This document shows, piece by piece, positions 49,358 to 58,648 of a stretch of 64,000 nt of DNA. Origin of the DNA: Synergistaceae bacterium OttesenSCG-928-D05 (GTDB lineage Bacteria; Synergistota; Synergistia; Synergistales; Synergistaceae); NCBI GenBank assembly GCA_030266985.1, contig JAJDJB010000002.1, forward strand, positions 32,299 to 96,298, read 5' to 3'. The translations under genes and the position numbers were made by a program. The notes beneath the pieces were generated by a model, which searched no databases, was not told the DNA's origin, and saw only the letters and a list, made by a program, of their open reading frames with translations. Each line of letters begins with the position of its first letter. The stretch's first letter is position 1.

Positions 49358-51487
49358 ATGGCGGAAGAAAAAAAATTTCCAACGATGAGGGAGATTTACG
49401 GGTCGCTTGTTTTCGATAAGAATGAAATGAAACAGCGGCTGCCGAAGGACGTCTACGAGAATCTTGCGGGGGCAATGGAAGGCCGCCAGAAGCTTGATTC
49501 CGGCATTGCAGATACGGTCGCGCTCGCGATGAAGGACTGGGCGGTGTCGCACGGCGCAAGCCACTGGGCGCACTGGTTCCACCCGCTCACGGAGATGACG
49601 GCGGAAAAGCACACCGCGTTTGTCCATGCGGACGACAATGGCGTAGCGTTGGAGACGTTTACGGGCAAAGACCTCGTCCAGAGCGAGCCGGACGCTTCTT
49701 CCTTCCCTTCGGGCGGCACAAGGAGCACGTTCGAGGCGCGCGGCTACAGTGCGTGGGATCCGACGAGCCCCGCTTTCATTATGAAGAGCCCCAAAGGCGG
49801 CACACTCTGTATCCCCTCCGTCTTCCTCTCTTACGACGGTTCCCCGCTTGATATGAAAACGTACCTACTGCGGTCGATGGACGCGGTGGAGAGCCGTTCG
49901 CTCAAGATGCTGAAGCTTTTCGGCAACCGCGGCGTACGCTACGTGCGCGCGACGGTGGGCGGCGAACAGGAATTTTTTCTGCTGGACCGGCCGAAGGCGC
50001 AAAAACGCCCCGACATCCGTTTCAGCGGCCGCACGTTGCTTGGCTCGCGCCCGCCGCGCGACCAGAAGATGGAAGACCACTATTTCGGCGCAATCCCAAC
50101 GCGCGTGCTTGCGTATATGGAAGACGTACAGCGTGACCTGGCGCGGCTTGGCGTAGACCTTGCGACAAGGCACAACGAAGTTGCGCGTTGCCAGTTCGAA
50201 TTTGCGCCGAACTTTGCGGAGGCGAACCTCGCGTGCGACCAGAACCAGCTCATTATGGAAGTAATGCGCAAGATGGCGCGTCAGCACGAGCTGCGTCTGT
50301 TGTTCCATGAAAAACCGTTTAAAGAAATGAACGGCAGCGGCAAGCACGTCAACTTTTCGCTGCAGGACAGCGAAGGCAGGAACCTGCTTAAGCCGTCGAG
50401 CAACCACAGGAAGAACGTTATTTTCCTCTCCTTCCTTTCGTCGTTTGTGCTTGGCGTGTCCGAATTCGCGGGCCTTCTGCAGGCGTCCGTCGCGACGCCA
50501 GGCAACATGTACAGGCTTGGCGGTCACGAAGCGCCGCCCAACATCATCAGCGTGTACCTCGGCTCCGCAATCGACGCGGTGATCGCGGCAATCGAAGCGG
50601 GCAGCCCGAAAGACATGCCGGGGAAATGCACGGTCGACCTCGGGCTGATCAAACTGCCGGAAATCGTCGCATTCGACTCAGACCGCAACAGGACAAGCCC
50701 CGTCGCGTTCACGGGCAACAAATTTGAATTCCGCGCGCCCGGTGCATCGCAGGCGATGGCGGTTCCTGTGACGGCGCTGCTCTCAGTCTGGGCCGCGGGG
50801 ATGGAAAAATTCCTGCAGATTTTCGAAGCGAATATCGACAGCGGGCAGGATCCGGTCGACGCTGCGCTGTGCACGATTCGCGAAGCGTCGAAAATCAGCC
50901 GCAACATTCGCTTTGAAGGTGACGCATATTCAAAAGAGTGGCACGAGGAAGCGGAGCGCCGCGGACTCATCAAAGCGCGCACAATCCCGCAGGGCATCGA
51001 CCTTTACAAAGACCCGGCCATCATGCAGATGCTCGAAGATATGGGCGTATACAAGAAACGCGAGCTCGAAGCGTTCTGGGCGATTCGCATGGAGTCGTTC
51101 GTCAACAGCATCGAGATTGAAATGTCTGTGCTGCGCGATATGATCTGGGAGGGCATCATGCCCGCGATTTCAAAGCAGTTGATGCTGGAAAAAAATTCCT
51201 ACGCGGCGGCGGAAGAGGTCGGTGCAAAAGATATCGACCGCTGGAAGTCGCATATCGCGGAACTCGCTTCGCTCAAAACCGGACTGCTCGATAAAATGGA
51301 AGAATTGACGGAGCTCAGGGAAAACCTGGTTGATCTCGAGTTGCGCGAGCATGCGGAACAGATCGTGACGAAAGCGGTGCCGTTGATGAATGAGATTCGG
51401 GAGCTTGCGGACGCGGCGGAGATTTGCATGGCGGACGAGTTTATTCCGTATCCGAAGTATCGGACTTTGCTTTCCCTCTCCTCTTAA
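49358..51487 (+). CDS. glnN: Glutamine synthetase type III
   Basis: 709 residues, the size of GSIII. FPSGGTRSTFEARGYSAWDPTSP, NGSGKHVNFSL and YRLGGHEAPPNIISVYLG are GSIII signatures; the C-terminal GSIII-specific helical region is complete. Start ATG 49358 has a GGGAGGG site; a longer upstream ORF is not supported. It makes glutamine from glutamate, ammonia and ATP in the cytosol. No GlnR or PII gene is near. Confidence 0.95.
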   Translation: MAEEKKFPTMREIYGSLVFDKNEMKQRLPKDVYENLAGAMEGRQKLDSGIADTVALAMKDWAVSHGASHWAHWFHPLTEMTAEKHTAFVHADDNGVALETFTGKDLVQSEPDASSFPSGGTRSTFEARGYSAWDPTSPAFIMKSPKGGTLCIPSVFLSYDGSPLDMKTYLLRSMDAVESRSLKMLKLFGNRGVRYVRATVGGEQEFFLLDRPKAQKRPDIRFSGRTLLGSRPPRDQKMEDHYFGAIPTRVLAYMEDVQRDLARLGVDLATRHNEVARCQFEFAPNFAEANLACDQNQLIMEVMRKMARQHELRLLFHEKPFKEMNGSGKHVNFSLQDSEGRNLLKPSSNHRKNVIFLSFLSSFVLGVSEFAGLLQASVATPGNMYRLGGHEAPPNIISVYLGSAIDAVIAAIEAGSPKDMPGKCTVDLGLIKLPEIVAFDSDRNRTSPVAFTGNKFEFRAPGASQAMAVPVTALLSVWAAGMEKFLQIFEANIDSGQDPVDAALCTIREASKISRNIRFEGDAYSKEWHEEAERRGLIKARTIPQGIDLYKDPAIMQMLEDMGVYKKRELEAFWAIRMESFVNSIEIEMSVLRDMIWEGIMPAISKQLMLEKNSYAAAEEVGAKDIDRWKSHIAELASLKTGLLDKMEELTELRENLVDLELREHAEQIVTKAVPLMNEIRELADAAEICMADEFIPYPKYRTLLSLSS

Positions 51488-51969
51488 AATCGCTGCCTAT
51501 ACGGCACGCTGACTTCACAGCCGCCCTTTGGCAGATCTTCGGAGTAATACACATACGCTTGATAGAAAAACCTGCCTATTCACTCAACGCCCCCGGTAAT
51601 TACTTAACCGGGGGCGTTGGTTCGCTGTTCGGTTTGCCAAGGGGCGATTGCTTGTGTCATCGCACCATCCAGGCGGCGATTTTCTAAGAAATTCTTCTTG
51701 TTTTTATAAAGATCAAACCTTGATTTACTTCACGCGTTTTAAATTTTTTGCGCCAATAAAATTCGAAAATCGTTAGGTTTCTTCGAAGGATGTAAAAACG
51801 CACACAATGTTACACGATCCGGTAGTTTTTAGAAAAACAGAAATTCACACGATTGTTTGAAAAATCCGCGCCGTAAAAAATTTCTGCCGGAGAATTCAAA
51901 CACCTGTTTGAATTTTTCCGGCGAAACGAGCGCAATAAAAATCCCGTTTAATTTTCGACAGAGCGGCGG
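51488..51969. other. Intergenic region after glnN with two hairpins
   Basis: 482 bases without a credible gene. It holds a perfect hairpin AACGCCCCCGGT/ACCGGGGGCGTT (51586-51618, no T-run), probably the 3' end of the glnN mRNA, and a hairpin at 51886-51922 serving the convergent gene. The stretch between them is AT-rich and unremarkable. Confidence 0.6.
51886..51922 (-). terminator. Terminator-like hairpin of the DUF1848 gene
   Basis: GCCGGA-AATTCAAAC pairs with GTTTGAATT-TCCGGC; on the minus strand a TTTTTT run follows after eight bases. Confidence 0.55.
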
Positions 51970-52911
51970 CTAGAACTCATAGCTTGGGAAAATTCTTGTT
52001 TGCCCGTCTTTACAGGAGTACATCTCTCTTTCATAAATGCGGTCTTCTTTCCTACGTTTTCCGGTGAGAAATTCTCCGTATTGGTTGTGCTTTTCGACAA
52101 AAAGACGGCATTGATCTGGGTTAATGTTCGCGTAACAGTAAAGGCAGCCGTTGCCGCAGGTATTGTAACCGCCGATGTCTATGCTTTCTTTGCAGTTACA
52201 TCCGACCCGCTGGTATTTGTCTTTTTCCAGTTTGTATCGGAAGCCGGACATCTCTTCGAACAAATTCCCGTCAACACAGCAGGCATTTGGAATATCAAGT
52301 TTCACGCCGTGGCTGCAAGTTTCCGGCTGAATGTTGTGTGCTTTTGCGATGGTGCTGAGGCTTGTCAGCAGTGTTTTTTTCAGCCTTATCGAGATTGGGG
52401 TTAGCGCGAAGGGGCGCATGTTTTGTTCTGTTTTATGGTACATGTCGATAAAGTTGATGACACATTTTTTCGTGTAACCGCTCAGGAGCGCACAGAATTT
52501 TTCGAATGCGTCGAGGTGATATTCCGCAGTATATTTTTCGTTTATAAAAATCGGATCGTAGCGCCAGATAACTCTGTTTGCGCCGATTTTTTCCGATAAT
52601 TTTTGAAAAACGGGGACGAGAACTTCTTCTTTCGGCGGCAGATAGCGTTCTACGTCGGAATCGTAGGGCGTTAGCGTGAATTGAAAATAGTAGGGATAGT
52701 TACGCAGTGCGCCGAGCGTTTCTATCATGGGTGCGGGGTTTTTCGTCCAGAAGACGAAGCCGTCCACGACATCGCGATTCAGGCTGACTTTGCTGACCTG
52801 GTGTTTGTCCATTGGATTCCTAACAAGCACGTAGCCGGCTACGAGACGGTTCAAAAACCATGGCGTATAAAATGCGGGGATGTCCGTTCTTCTGCTAGCG
52901 CTTATAATCAT
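51970..52911 (-). CDS. DUF1848-family protein (putative radical SAM-like iron-sulfur enzyme)
   Basis: 313 residues. MIISASRRTDIPAFYTPWFLN is the family N-terminus, DGFVFWTKNPAPM and WRYDPIFI lie in the middle, and a C-terminal cysteine group CNCKES ... CGNGCLYCYANINPD could bind an iron-sulfur cluster, with CX2CYAN like radical SAM enzymes but placed at the C-terminus. Function unknown; DNA-repair photolyase-like relations have been proposed for such arrangements. Monocistronic. Confidence 0.88.
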   Translation of the reverse strand: MIISASRRTDIPAFYTPWFLNRLVAGYVLVRNPMDKHQVSKVSLNRDVVDGFVFWTKNPAPMIETLGALRNYPYYFQFTLTPYDSDVERYLPPKEEVLVPVFQKLSEKIGANRVIWRYDPIFINEKYTAEYHLDAFEKFCALLSGYTKKCVINFIDMYHKTEQNMRPFALTPISIRLKKTLLTSLSTIAKAHNIQPETCSHGVKLDIPNACCVDGNLFEEMSGFRYKLEKDKYQRVGCNCKESIDIGGYNTCGNGCLYCYANINPDQCRLFVEKHNQYGEFLTGKRRKEDRIYEREMYSCKDGQTRIFPSYEF

Positions 52912-53058
52912 GAGGAATCTCCTTGGCTTTTAGGGTGTTGCTAACAAAACGTCAATTCTTTCAGAAAGAAATATCCCTTCTGTTACCATTTCAATAAAAT
53001 ATATCGTTTGTTTCAAAGCATGTCAAGACTTCAGATAATTTTTTCGCTGGATGATGCG

Positions 53059-53088
53059 AAAAAAGCGCCGTCCACGGAGGGCGGCGCT
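53059..53088 (-). terminator. Intrinsic terminator of the second YfcC gene
   Basis: AGCGCCG pairs with CGGCGCT on the minus strand, followed by TTTTTT. Confidence 0.85.
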
Positions 53089-53110
53089 TCGATAAGCTTT
53101 CGAACGAAAT

Positions 53111-54529
53111 TTAAATACCTGCTATCACAGCGAAAGAAATAATAATGAACTGAACGATGAGCATGATCCCGAAGAGCGGCGCAAAGAAGCGCAGCCATTT
53201 CTGATATGGCACGCCGGAAAGGCCGCAGGCGACCACGATGCCGCAGGTCGGCCAGAGCATGTTTGAAAAACCGTCGCCGAACTGGAACGCAAGTACGACG
53301 ACTTCGCGGCTCACGCCGAGCAGGTCGCCGATGGGCGCCAAGATTGGGATCGTCGTCGCCGCCTGACCGGAGCCGGAGGGGATGACGAAGTTGAACAGGT
53401 TTTGTATGATGAGCATGCCGTTTGCCGCAAGAATCGGCGGCAGGCCGTCGAGCTGCGTTACCATTCCGTTGATGATTGTGTCGATGATCTTGCCTTCCTG
53501 TAATATTACGAGCGTTGCGCGCGCGATTCCGGTCACCATTGCGCCGAAGACGACGGTTTTGCTGCCGTTGATGAATTCCGTGGCGATTTTGTCCGGACTC
53601 CAGCCGTCGATCAGCGTGGCGGCGATGCCCATCAGGATGAAGACGCCGGTCAACTGGATCGATCCCCAGCCCTCTTTGATCGAGCCGTAGATGATCCATA
53701 TCAACGTGAACAAGACGACTGTGAGGATCAGTTTATGCTTGCCTGTCATCGGATGGTTCTGCAGGCTGTCTTTGTCCGTGTCGCCGAGGTCGATTGTCAG
53801 GTCGCTCAGGTCCATGACGCTGGCGCTCGGGTCCGCCTTGATTTTTGACGCATAGCGCAGGAGGTATGCGATTGCCAGAGCGTTGAAGATGACGAAGATC
53901 GCGATGCGCATTCCAGTATGGTGATAGAGCGGGATGCCAGCGATGCTCTGCGCCACGACAATCGTGAACGGATTCATGATTGCGGCGGCGAAGCCCGTGT
54001 ACGCCCCCATAGCGACAATCGCCATCCCGACAATGGGATCGTATCCGAGAGCAACTGCGAGCCCGACGAAAATCGGGTAGAAGCCGTTATATTCGTTAAG
54101 CATACCAAAGAAAGAACTCCCGAGCCCGAAAACGATGAAAAGTACGGCGATCAGAATCTTGTCACTGTGCCGGAAGCGTTTCATGAGCGATCCGAGCAGC
54201 GCGTTGAAGGAGCCTGTTTTGATCACCAAGCCGAACGCACCGTTTACAAGGAAGATGAGCATGACGACTTCGGCCGCCGCGATCAGTCCTTTATGGAATG
54301 AACTGAAAAAGGAGACGACGCCGGCCTTGTTTGCCGCGGTGGCCTCAATGTGATGGTAAGAACCCGGCACGACGAGATTGCGCATCACGCCGTTGACCTC
54401 GACGCGCTCGTAGTTGTACTGCCCGGGCGGCAGCACCCACGTGGCGACGGCTGCGAGAAAAGCAAGCAGGAACAAAATGACAAAGGTATGGGGAACTTTA
54501 AAGCCGATACGGCGTTTCTCTGTAGTCAT
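53111..54529 (-). CDS. YfcC-family (DcuC-superfamily) transporter, copy 2
   Basis: 472 residues, 12 or more membrane segments. Same landmarks as the copy at 25765: TWVLPPGQYNYERV, GMAIVAMGAYTGFAAAIMNPFTIVVAQSIAG and VIPSGSGQAATTIPILAPIGDLLGVSREVVVLAFQFGDGFSNMLWP. The paralogues differ through much of the chain, so they likely have different substrates. It follows an M20 hydrolase gene by 21 bases. Confidence 0.9.
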   Translation of the reverse strand: MTTEKRRIGFKVPHTFVILFLLAFLAAVATWVLPPGQYNYERVEVNGVMRNLVVPGSYHHIEATAANKAGVVSFFSSFHKGLIAAAEVVMLIFLVNGAFGLVIKTGSFNALLGSLMKRFRHSDKILIAVLFIVFGLGSSFFGMLNEYNGFYPIFVGLAVALGYDPIVGMAIVAMGAYTGFAAAIMNPFTIVVAQSIAGIPLYHHTGMRIAIFVIFNALAIAYLLRYASKIKADPSASVMDLSDLTIDLGDTDKDSLQNHPMTGKHKLILTVVLFTLIWIIYGSIKEGWGSIQLTGVFILMGIAATLIDGWSPDKIATEFINGSKTVVFGAMVTGIARATLVILQEGKIIDTIINGMVTQLDGLPPILAANGMLIIQNLFNFVIPSGSGQAATTIPILAPIGDLLGVSREVVVLAFQFGDGFSNMLWPTCGIVVACGLSGVPYQKWLRFFAPLFGIMLIVQFIIISFAVIAGI

Positions 54530-54550
54530 GATTTCAAACCTTTCTTCTTT

Positions 54551-55735
54551 TTACTTTTTATATTTCTGAAAATAACGATATGCGATCGCGGCATGCAGTG
54601 CGCTCAGGATGTGCAGCGAATCTTCGTCCACGTCGAACGTGCTGTTGTGCAGCGGCGCGTTGATTCCTTTTCCTTCATTCGCGGTCCCAAACGAATAAAA
54701 CGTGCCGGGCGTGTGCTCCAGAAAGACGCCGAAGTCCTCCGTGCCCATCGAGGGCTTGTCGATGTGCGTCAGCTTATCCGGCCCCAGCAGTTCAGAGACC
54801 GCCTCCGCGACAAAATCAGTCATGCCCGGATCGTTTACAATTCCAGCGTGCCCTTCGCGAATTTCTATTTCCACCAACGCGCCCATCGCTTCCCCTGTAC
54901 CGGTTACAATGCGGCGGACTGCTTCCACCGTCTTTGCCCGCATTTCGGGACCGAGCGTGCGGATGATGCCCCGCATTTTTACCTCGTCCGCGATTGCGTT
55001 TGGAGCACCGCTGCTGTGAAACGTACCAACGCTGACCACTGCCGAATCGAGCGGGTCTGTCTGCCGGCTTACATATTGCTGCAGCGCGGAAACAATCTGC
55101 GCGCCGATCGCGATTGCGTCAACGCCCTCATGCGGGCGCGCACCGTGCGAGCCCTTCCCTTTTACAGTAATCCAAAACATATTTGATGCGGCGTACGCCT
55201 TTCCCGGCATGACGCCCACAATTCCCGCAGGCAGGGACGGCGAGACGTGCGCACCAAAAACGGCGTTCACGTCCGGATCGCGCATGCAGCCCTCAGCGAC
55301 CATCTTTGCAGCGCCGCCGTTTCCCTCTTCGTCTGGCTGAAAAAGGAATTTTATGTTCCCGTCGAGATGTTCCCGCGCGTTCGCCAGAAGCTTCGCCGTG
55401 CCGAGCAGTGCCGCCGCGTGCGCGTCATGTCCGCATGCGTGCATCACACCCGCATTTTTGGACGCATAAGCGGCGTTCGTCTTTTCTTCGATCGGCAGCG
55501 CGTCAATATCGGCGCGAAACGCGACCGTGGGTCCTGGGCGCGCACCGCGAAGCAATCCGACGACGCCCGTTTTGTAACAACGCTTCGTCTCGATCCCCAG
55601 GCTGCGCAGGCAGCTTTCGATCTTTTGCGCCGTTTTTTCCTCTTCCGTGCCGAGCTCAGGACATTCGTGAATCGCGCGCCGCAGCGCAACAATCTCACCG
55701 CGAATCTCCGCCGCTGCATTTAGAAAATCCAGCAT
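54551..55735 (-). CDS. M20-family amidohydrolase, copy 2 (N-acyl amino acid / IAA-amino acid hydrolase type)
   Basis: 394 residues. HACGHDAHAAALLG (metal Cys/His), LFQPDEEGNGGAAKM (Glu), GTEDFGVFLEHTPGTF and the late PLHNSTFDVDE are the marks of the aminoacylase/hippuricase branch. It differs from copy 1 (27201), which belongs to the AbgA/B-like branch. The pair M20 then YfcC is in the same order as in the first locus. It releases an amino acid from an N-acyl conjugate in the cytosol. Confidence 0.92.
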   Translation of the reverse strand: MLDFLNAAAEIRGEIVALRRAIHECPELGTEEEKTAQKIESCLRSLGIETKRCYKTGVVGLLRGARPGPTVAFRADIDALPIEEKTNAAYASKNAGVMHACGHDAHAAALLGTAKLLANAREHLDGNIKFLFQPDEEGNGGAAKMVAEGCMRDPDVNAVFGAHVSPSLPAGIVGVMPGKAYAASNMFWITVKGKGSHGARPHEGVDAIAIGAQIVSALQQYVSRQTDPLDSAVVSVGTFHSSGAPNAIADEVKMRGIIRTLGPEMRAKTVEAVRRIVTGTGEAMGALVEIEIREGHAGIVNDPGMTDFVAEAVSELLGPDKLTHIDKPSMGTEDFGVFLEHTPGTFYSFGTANEGKGINAPLHNSTFDVDEDSLHILSALHAAIAYRYFQKYKK

Positions 55736-55954
55736 ATCGGAAACGCTCCTTCCTATTTATTCCATCTGTGAAACAGTACATTTGGTCTTGCATCTCGTGA
55801 AAGAGAAACGCAAAAAGTGCAGGTTGACAAAAATTTATTTTTAACGAAAAAATAATACTGGTAGACGCACTCTCTGTCAAGAAAGGAGAGCGCCCGTATC
55901 GTTGCAGGGACTTACTTTCGGAAAAGCAAATCTTGCATACAAAAAAATGCGGAA

Positions 55955-56800
55955 TTAGTCACTCCTCGATAATAAACGGTCGATATTTTCATATAAAAGC
56001 GCGTTCGTCATTTTTTCATCGAGATTCGTTTCCGAAAGAAGCTTTGCATAGCGGGGATACGCGAGGATTGTCCAGTCAGAGCCGTACAGAATTTTATGCC
56101 CAGCACCAATGGCGAAGATAGAATCCATAACTTGCGGGCCGTAAAGCCACGGCCATGCGGCGGTGTCGTACCAGGCATTCGAAAGCACCTGACGCATTTC
56201 CGGCATTGCCTCATATGCCCAGAGCCCGCCGCCAAAGTGCGCGAAGATGACCTCTGCCTCCGGGTGATTCAAGCAGAATTTTGCAGCATGTTCCGCGCCG
56301 TATGCACCTTTTCCGGGATACTGGTGGCCGACCTGCTCTGCGGTGTGGAACATGACGAACAGCCCGCGCTCACCGCAGGCGCCGGCAAGACGCCATGTTT
56401 GGCGCGCGTCCGAAATATCGAACAGCTGCCCGTCCGGAAAAAGCTCCCCGACTCCGACCGCGCCCAGCTCCGCGCAGCGCGCGATCTCCGCCTCTGCACC
56501 CGGACGCGTCGGAGAGACGACCGCCATCGGCAGGATGCGTCCCGGATAACGCTTCGCCGCATCCAGCACGTAATCGTTCACTTCGCGGCACAGTCCCTGA
56601 TCGTAAAACGCAAACCCCGTGACAATGGACGTCTCGATCCCGTCCCTGTCCATCGCAGCAATCAGGTCCTCCGCAGTACCCCATTTCTGGAACGGCGAAC
56701 CGCTCAGGATGTCGAACCATCGCTCCGTCGCGGCGATCTTATCTCTATTTTTCTCAATTTCCGGCGAATAAACGTGCACGTGCGCATCGATGATTTTCAT
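55955..56800 (-). CDS. Amidohydrolase-2 family (ACMSD-like) metal hydrolase
   Basis: 281 residues. MKIIDAHVHVYSPE gives the first metal ligands (HxH), VMFHTAEQ the third His, VIFAHFGGG and the final Asp in ILYGSDWTI. This TIM-barrel family contains decarboxylases and hydrolases of cyclic acids. It lies 219 bases upstream of the M20/YfcC pair on the same strand and may work with it; no operon link is proven. Confidence 0.88.
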   Translation of the reverse strand: MKIIDAHVHVYSPEIEKNRDKIAATERWFDILSGSPFQKWGTAEDLIAAMDRDGIETSIVTGFAFYDQGLCREVNDYVLDAAKRYPGRILPMAVVSPTRPGAEAEIARCAELGAVGVGELFPDGQLFDISDARQTWRLAGACGERGLFVMFHTAEQVGHQYPGKGAYGAEHAAKFCLNHPEAEVIFAHFGGGLWAYEAMPEMRQVLSNAWYDTAAWPWLYGPQVMDSIFAIGAGHKILYGSDWTILAYPRYAKLLSETNLDEKMTNALLYENIDRLLSRSD

Positions 56801-57063
56801 ACGGAAGGCTCTCCTTGTGGATTAACTTATAAGTAAAACATGCTTTGGAATATCATAGATAAAAAATGTGGGAAAGAAAAGCTCCAGTGGAACGATTTCC
56901 GAAAAATCTTTGGCTAAGAGAGGAATTTTTCAAATAATACCAATAGATCGCTACCTGATTGGGTCAGCAACGATGCCCGGGAAGCGCACCCGGCGCTAGC
57001 GTTGCCCTGATCTTTTTAATAATAATTTGCAATGTAAACCGGGCAATGCGTCGAAACATGAAG
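56801..57063. other. Intergenic region with a plus-strand terminator-type hairpin
   Basis: AT-rich spacer without ORF. The only structure is the hairpin at 56964-57016, described separately. Confidence 0.5.
56964..57016 (+). terminator. Long hairpin with T-run, no upstream plus-strand gene
   Basis: TCAG-CAACG ... GCCCGGG pairs with CCCGGCGC ... CGTTG-CC-CTGA and is followed by TCTTTTTAATAA. It would end a plus-strand transcript starting in the 160-base gap after 56801, so a small RNA is possible; a read-through stop against antisense transcription of rplL is another view. Confidence 0.45.
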
Positions 57064-57108
57064 AAAGAGACCCCGAAGGCGTATTTTCATACGTTGAGGG
57101 GTCTCTTT
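57064..57108 (-). terminator. Terminator of rplJL
   Basis: AAAGAGACCCC pairs perfectly with GGGGTCTCTTT around 23 bases that contain a second short hairpin (CGTATG/CATACG-like). It lies about 45 bases after the rplL stop, so the transcript ends here and does not enter rpoB. Confidence 0.85.
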
Positions 57109-57152
57109 CAAATGTTTTGAAGTTAATGGCCTAAGCAGGCCGTAATCTCAAA

Positions 57153-57533
57153 CTACTTCAGTTCGACCTTCGCGCCCGCTTCTTCGATCTGCTTCTTCAT
57201 CGCTTCGGCTTCGTCCTTCGACACTGCTTCCTTCACGGTCTTGGGTGCGCCGTCGACGAGGTCCTTCGCTTCTTTCAGGCCAAGGCCCGTGATTTCGCGA
57301 ACGACTTTGATGACGCCGATCTTGTTTGCGCCGTGATCGACGAGGACTACGTCAAACTCGGTTTTCTCTTCTTCTGCCGGTGCTGCCGCTGCTGCGGGCA
57401 TGCCGCCCATCGGCATCATCATTGCGGGTGCCGCTGCGGACACGCCAAACTTCTCTTCGAGTTCCTTGACGAGCTCGGAGAGCTCAAGAACGGACATTTC
57501 TTCGATTGCCTTGATGATATCTTCACGTGACAT
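57153..57533 (-). CDS. rplL: 50S ribosomal protein L7/L12
   Basis: 126 residues. N-terminal dimer helix ([31 protein letters not shown] in outline), Ala/Met/Gly-rich hinge (about 36-52) and the C-terminal factor-binding domain with [25 protein letters not shown]. It forms the ribosome stalk and recruits translation GTPases. Follows rplJ after 67 bases. Confidence 0.98.
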   Translation of the reverse strand: MSREDIIKAIEEMSVLELSELVKELEEKFGVSAAAPAMMMPMGGMPAAAAAPAEEEKTEFDVVLVDHGANKIGVIKVVREITGLGLKEAKDLVDGAPKTVKEAVSKDEAEAMKKQIEEAGAKVELK

Positions 57534-57600
57534 AATTTACATCCTCCTATATGGACATTTTTAATTTTAAATTTATGCGGCCCTCAGGCTGCAGTTGCTG

Positions 57601-58128
57601 CTATGCTGCGTCTTTTTTGTCTTTGATTTGCGACAGCGCGTTGACCAAGCCTCTCTGCGGCCCGGAAAGCACTGTGACGAGCCCGCGGAGCGGCGCGGCG
57701 ATGGTTCCGACGACCTGTGCGATAAGCTGGTCTTTTGAAGGCAGATCCGCAAGTGCGAAAACCTGTTCCTTCGTAAGCACTTTTCCGCCCAGGATCGCGC
57801 CCTTTACGACAAGGGCTTCGTTGCCCTTTTCTTTTCCGTAGTCACGGATCGCTTTTGCGACCGCAGCTGCATCGCCGTAGGACATTACATATCCGTTCGG
57901 GCCGGTGTCGATCTCGCTCGCCTGCGGCATCTCGCACTCGGTGAGCGCGATGCGCATGAGGGTGTTTTTACACACCTTCATCTCACCGCCCGCCTGACGG
58001 ATGCGTCTGCGGCAGTCGGTGATCTGCGCGACGGAAAGGCCGCGATATTCGGTGATGAATACGGCGTCGCTCTTCTTCAGCAGTTCGACCATTGCGTCGA
58101 TCATTTCGCGTTTTGCTTGTGTTGGCAT
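57601..58128 (-). CDS. rplJ: 50S ribosomal protein L10
   Basis: 175 residues, the normal length. FITEYRGLSVAQITDCRRRIRQAGGEMKVCKNTL is the rRNA-binding start and the C-terminal helices (ALSQIKDKKDAA) bind L12 dimers. An AGGAG site precedes the ATG. It is preceded by the L10 leader and attenuator. Confidence 0.98.
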   Translation of the reverse strand: MPTQAKREMIDAMVELLKKSDAVFITEYRGLSVAQITDCRRRIRQAGGEMKVCKNTLMRIALTECEMPQASEIDTGPNGYVMSYGDAAAVAKAIRDYGKEKGNEALVVKGAILGGKVLTKEQVFALADLPSKDQLIAQVVGTIAAPLRGLVTVLSGPQRGLVNALSQIKDKKDAA

Positions 58129-58371
58129 TCTTTAACACTCCTTTCTTCCTGCGGCGGAACCGGGTTATCGGTTCTTATGCTCTATTCGGGCATCGTTGCC
58201 GCGATCAAAATGTTTTCGGACGCCAACAAAAAATGGCTTCCGACGCTCAAGAGAGTCTGGAAGCCATAATACAAGCACAGTTATGCATTGATTATCCTTC
58301 GCACGACCTCGGCTGGAGATTAAGCGCCGCGAGGCGCACCAGCTGTCTTGAGTCTAAGCTGTAGAATTATA
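58129..58371 (-). ncRNA. Ribosomal L10 leader with transcription attenuator; promoter at 58366-58394
   Basis: On the minus strand a promoter (TGTACA, 17 bases, TATAAT; 58394 to 58366) starts a leader of about 230 bases before rplJ. It contains GC-rich stems (58315-58345) and an intrinsic terminator ATGGCTTCC ... GGAAGCCAT plus TTTTTT (58228-58267). Position and layout match L10-leader autoregulation, in which the L10(L12)4 complex binds the leader. Family assignment is by context, not alignment. Confidence 0.7.
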
Positions 58372-58477
58372 TACTAATAAACCCAAATTGTACAGTTTTT
58401 CGCTCAAAAATTCTCACAAAATCCACATATCTCTTTTATATACTCTACACACAGCAACCGGAGAGGATGGTGTCATC

Positions 58478-58561
58478 GTGAACAAGCTTCTGACTTTATT
58501 GCTCCTTCTTTCTTTCGCAGTAATCGCACTCGGCAACGCATATATCAATTTAGCGGCTTAG
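58478..58561 (+). CDS. Possible 27-residue hydrophobic peptide
   Basis: GTG start, product MNKLLTLLLLLSFAVIALGN plus seven residues, one membrane helix. The ribosome site (GGAGAGGA) is 12-18 bases upstream, poorer than usual. It lies between the rplJ promoter and the secreted-protein pair on the other strand. May be real or chance. Confidence 0.3.
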   Translation: MNKLLTLLLLLSFAVIALGNAYINLAA

Positions 58562-58648
58562 GATTTTACGGTACTGGGTTACGCATGACGATGCGTTTCG
58601 GGTTTTATATAATGAGAACAATAAATTCTCGTATAGGAGGACCCGCCC

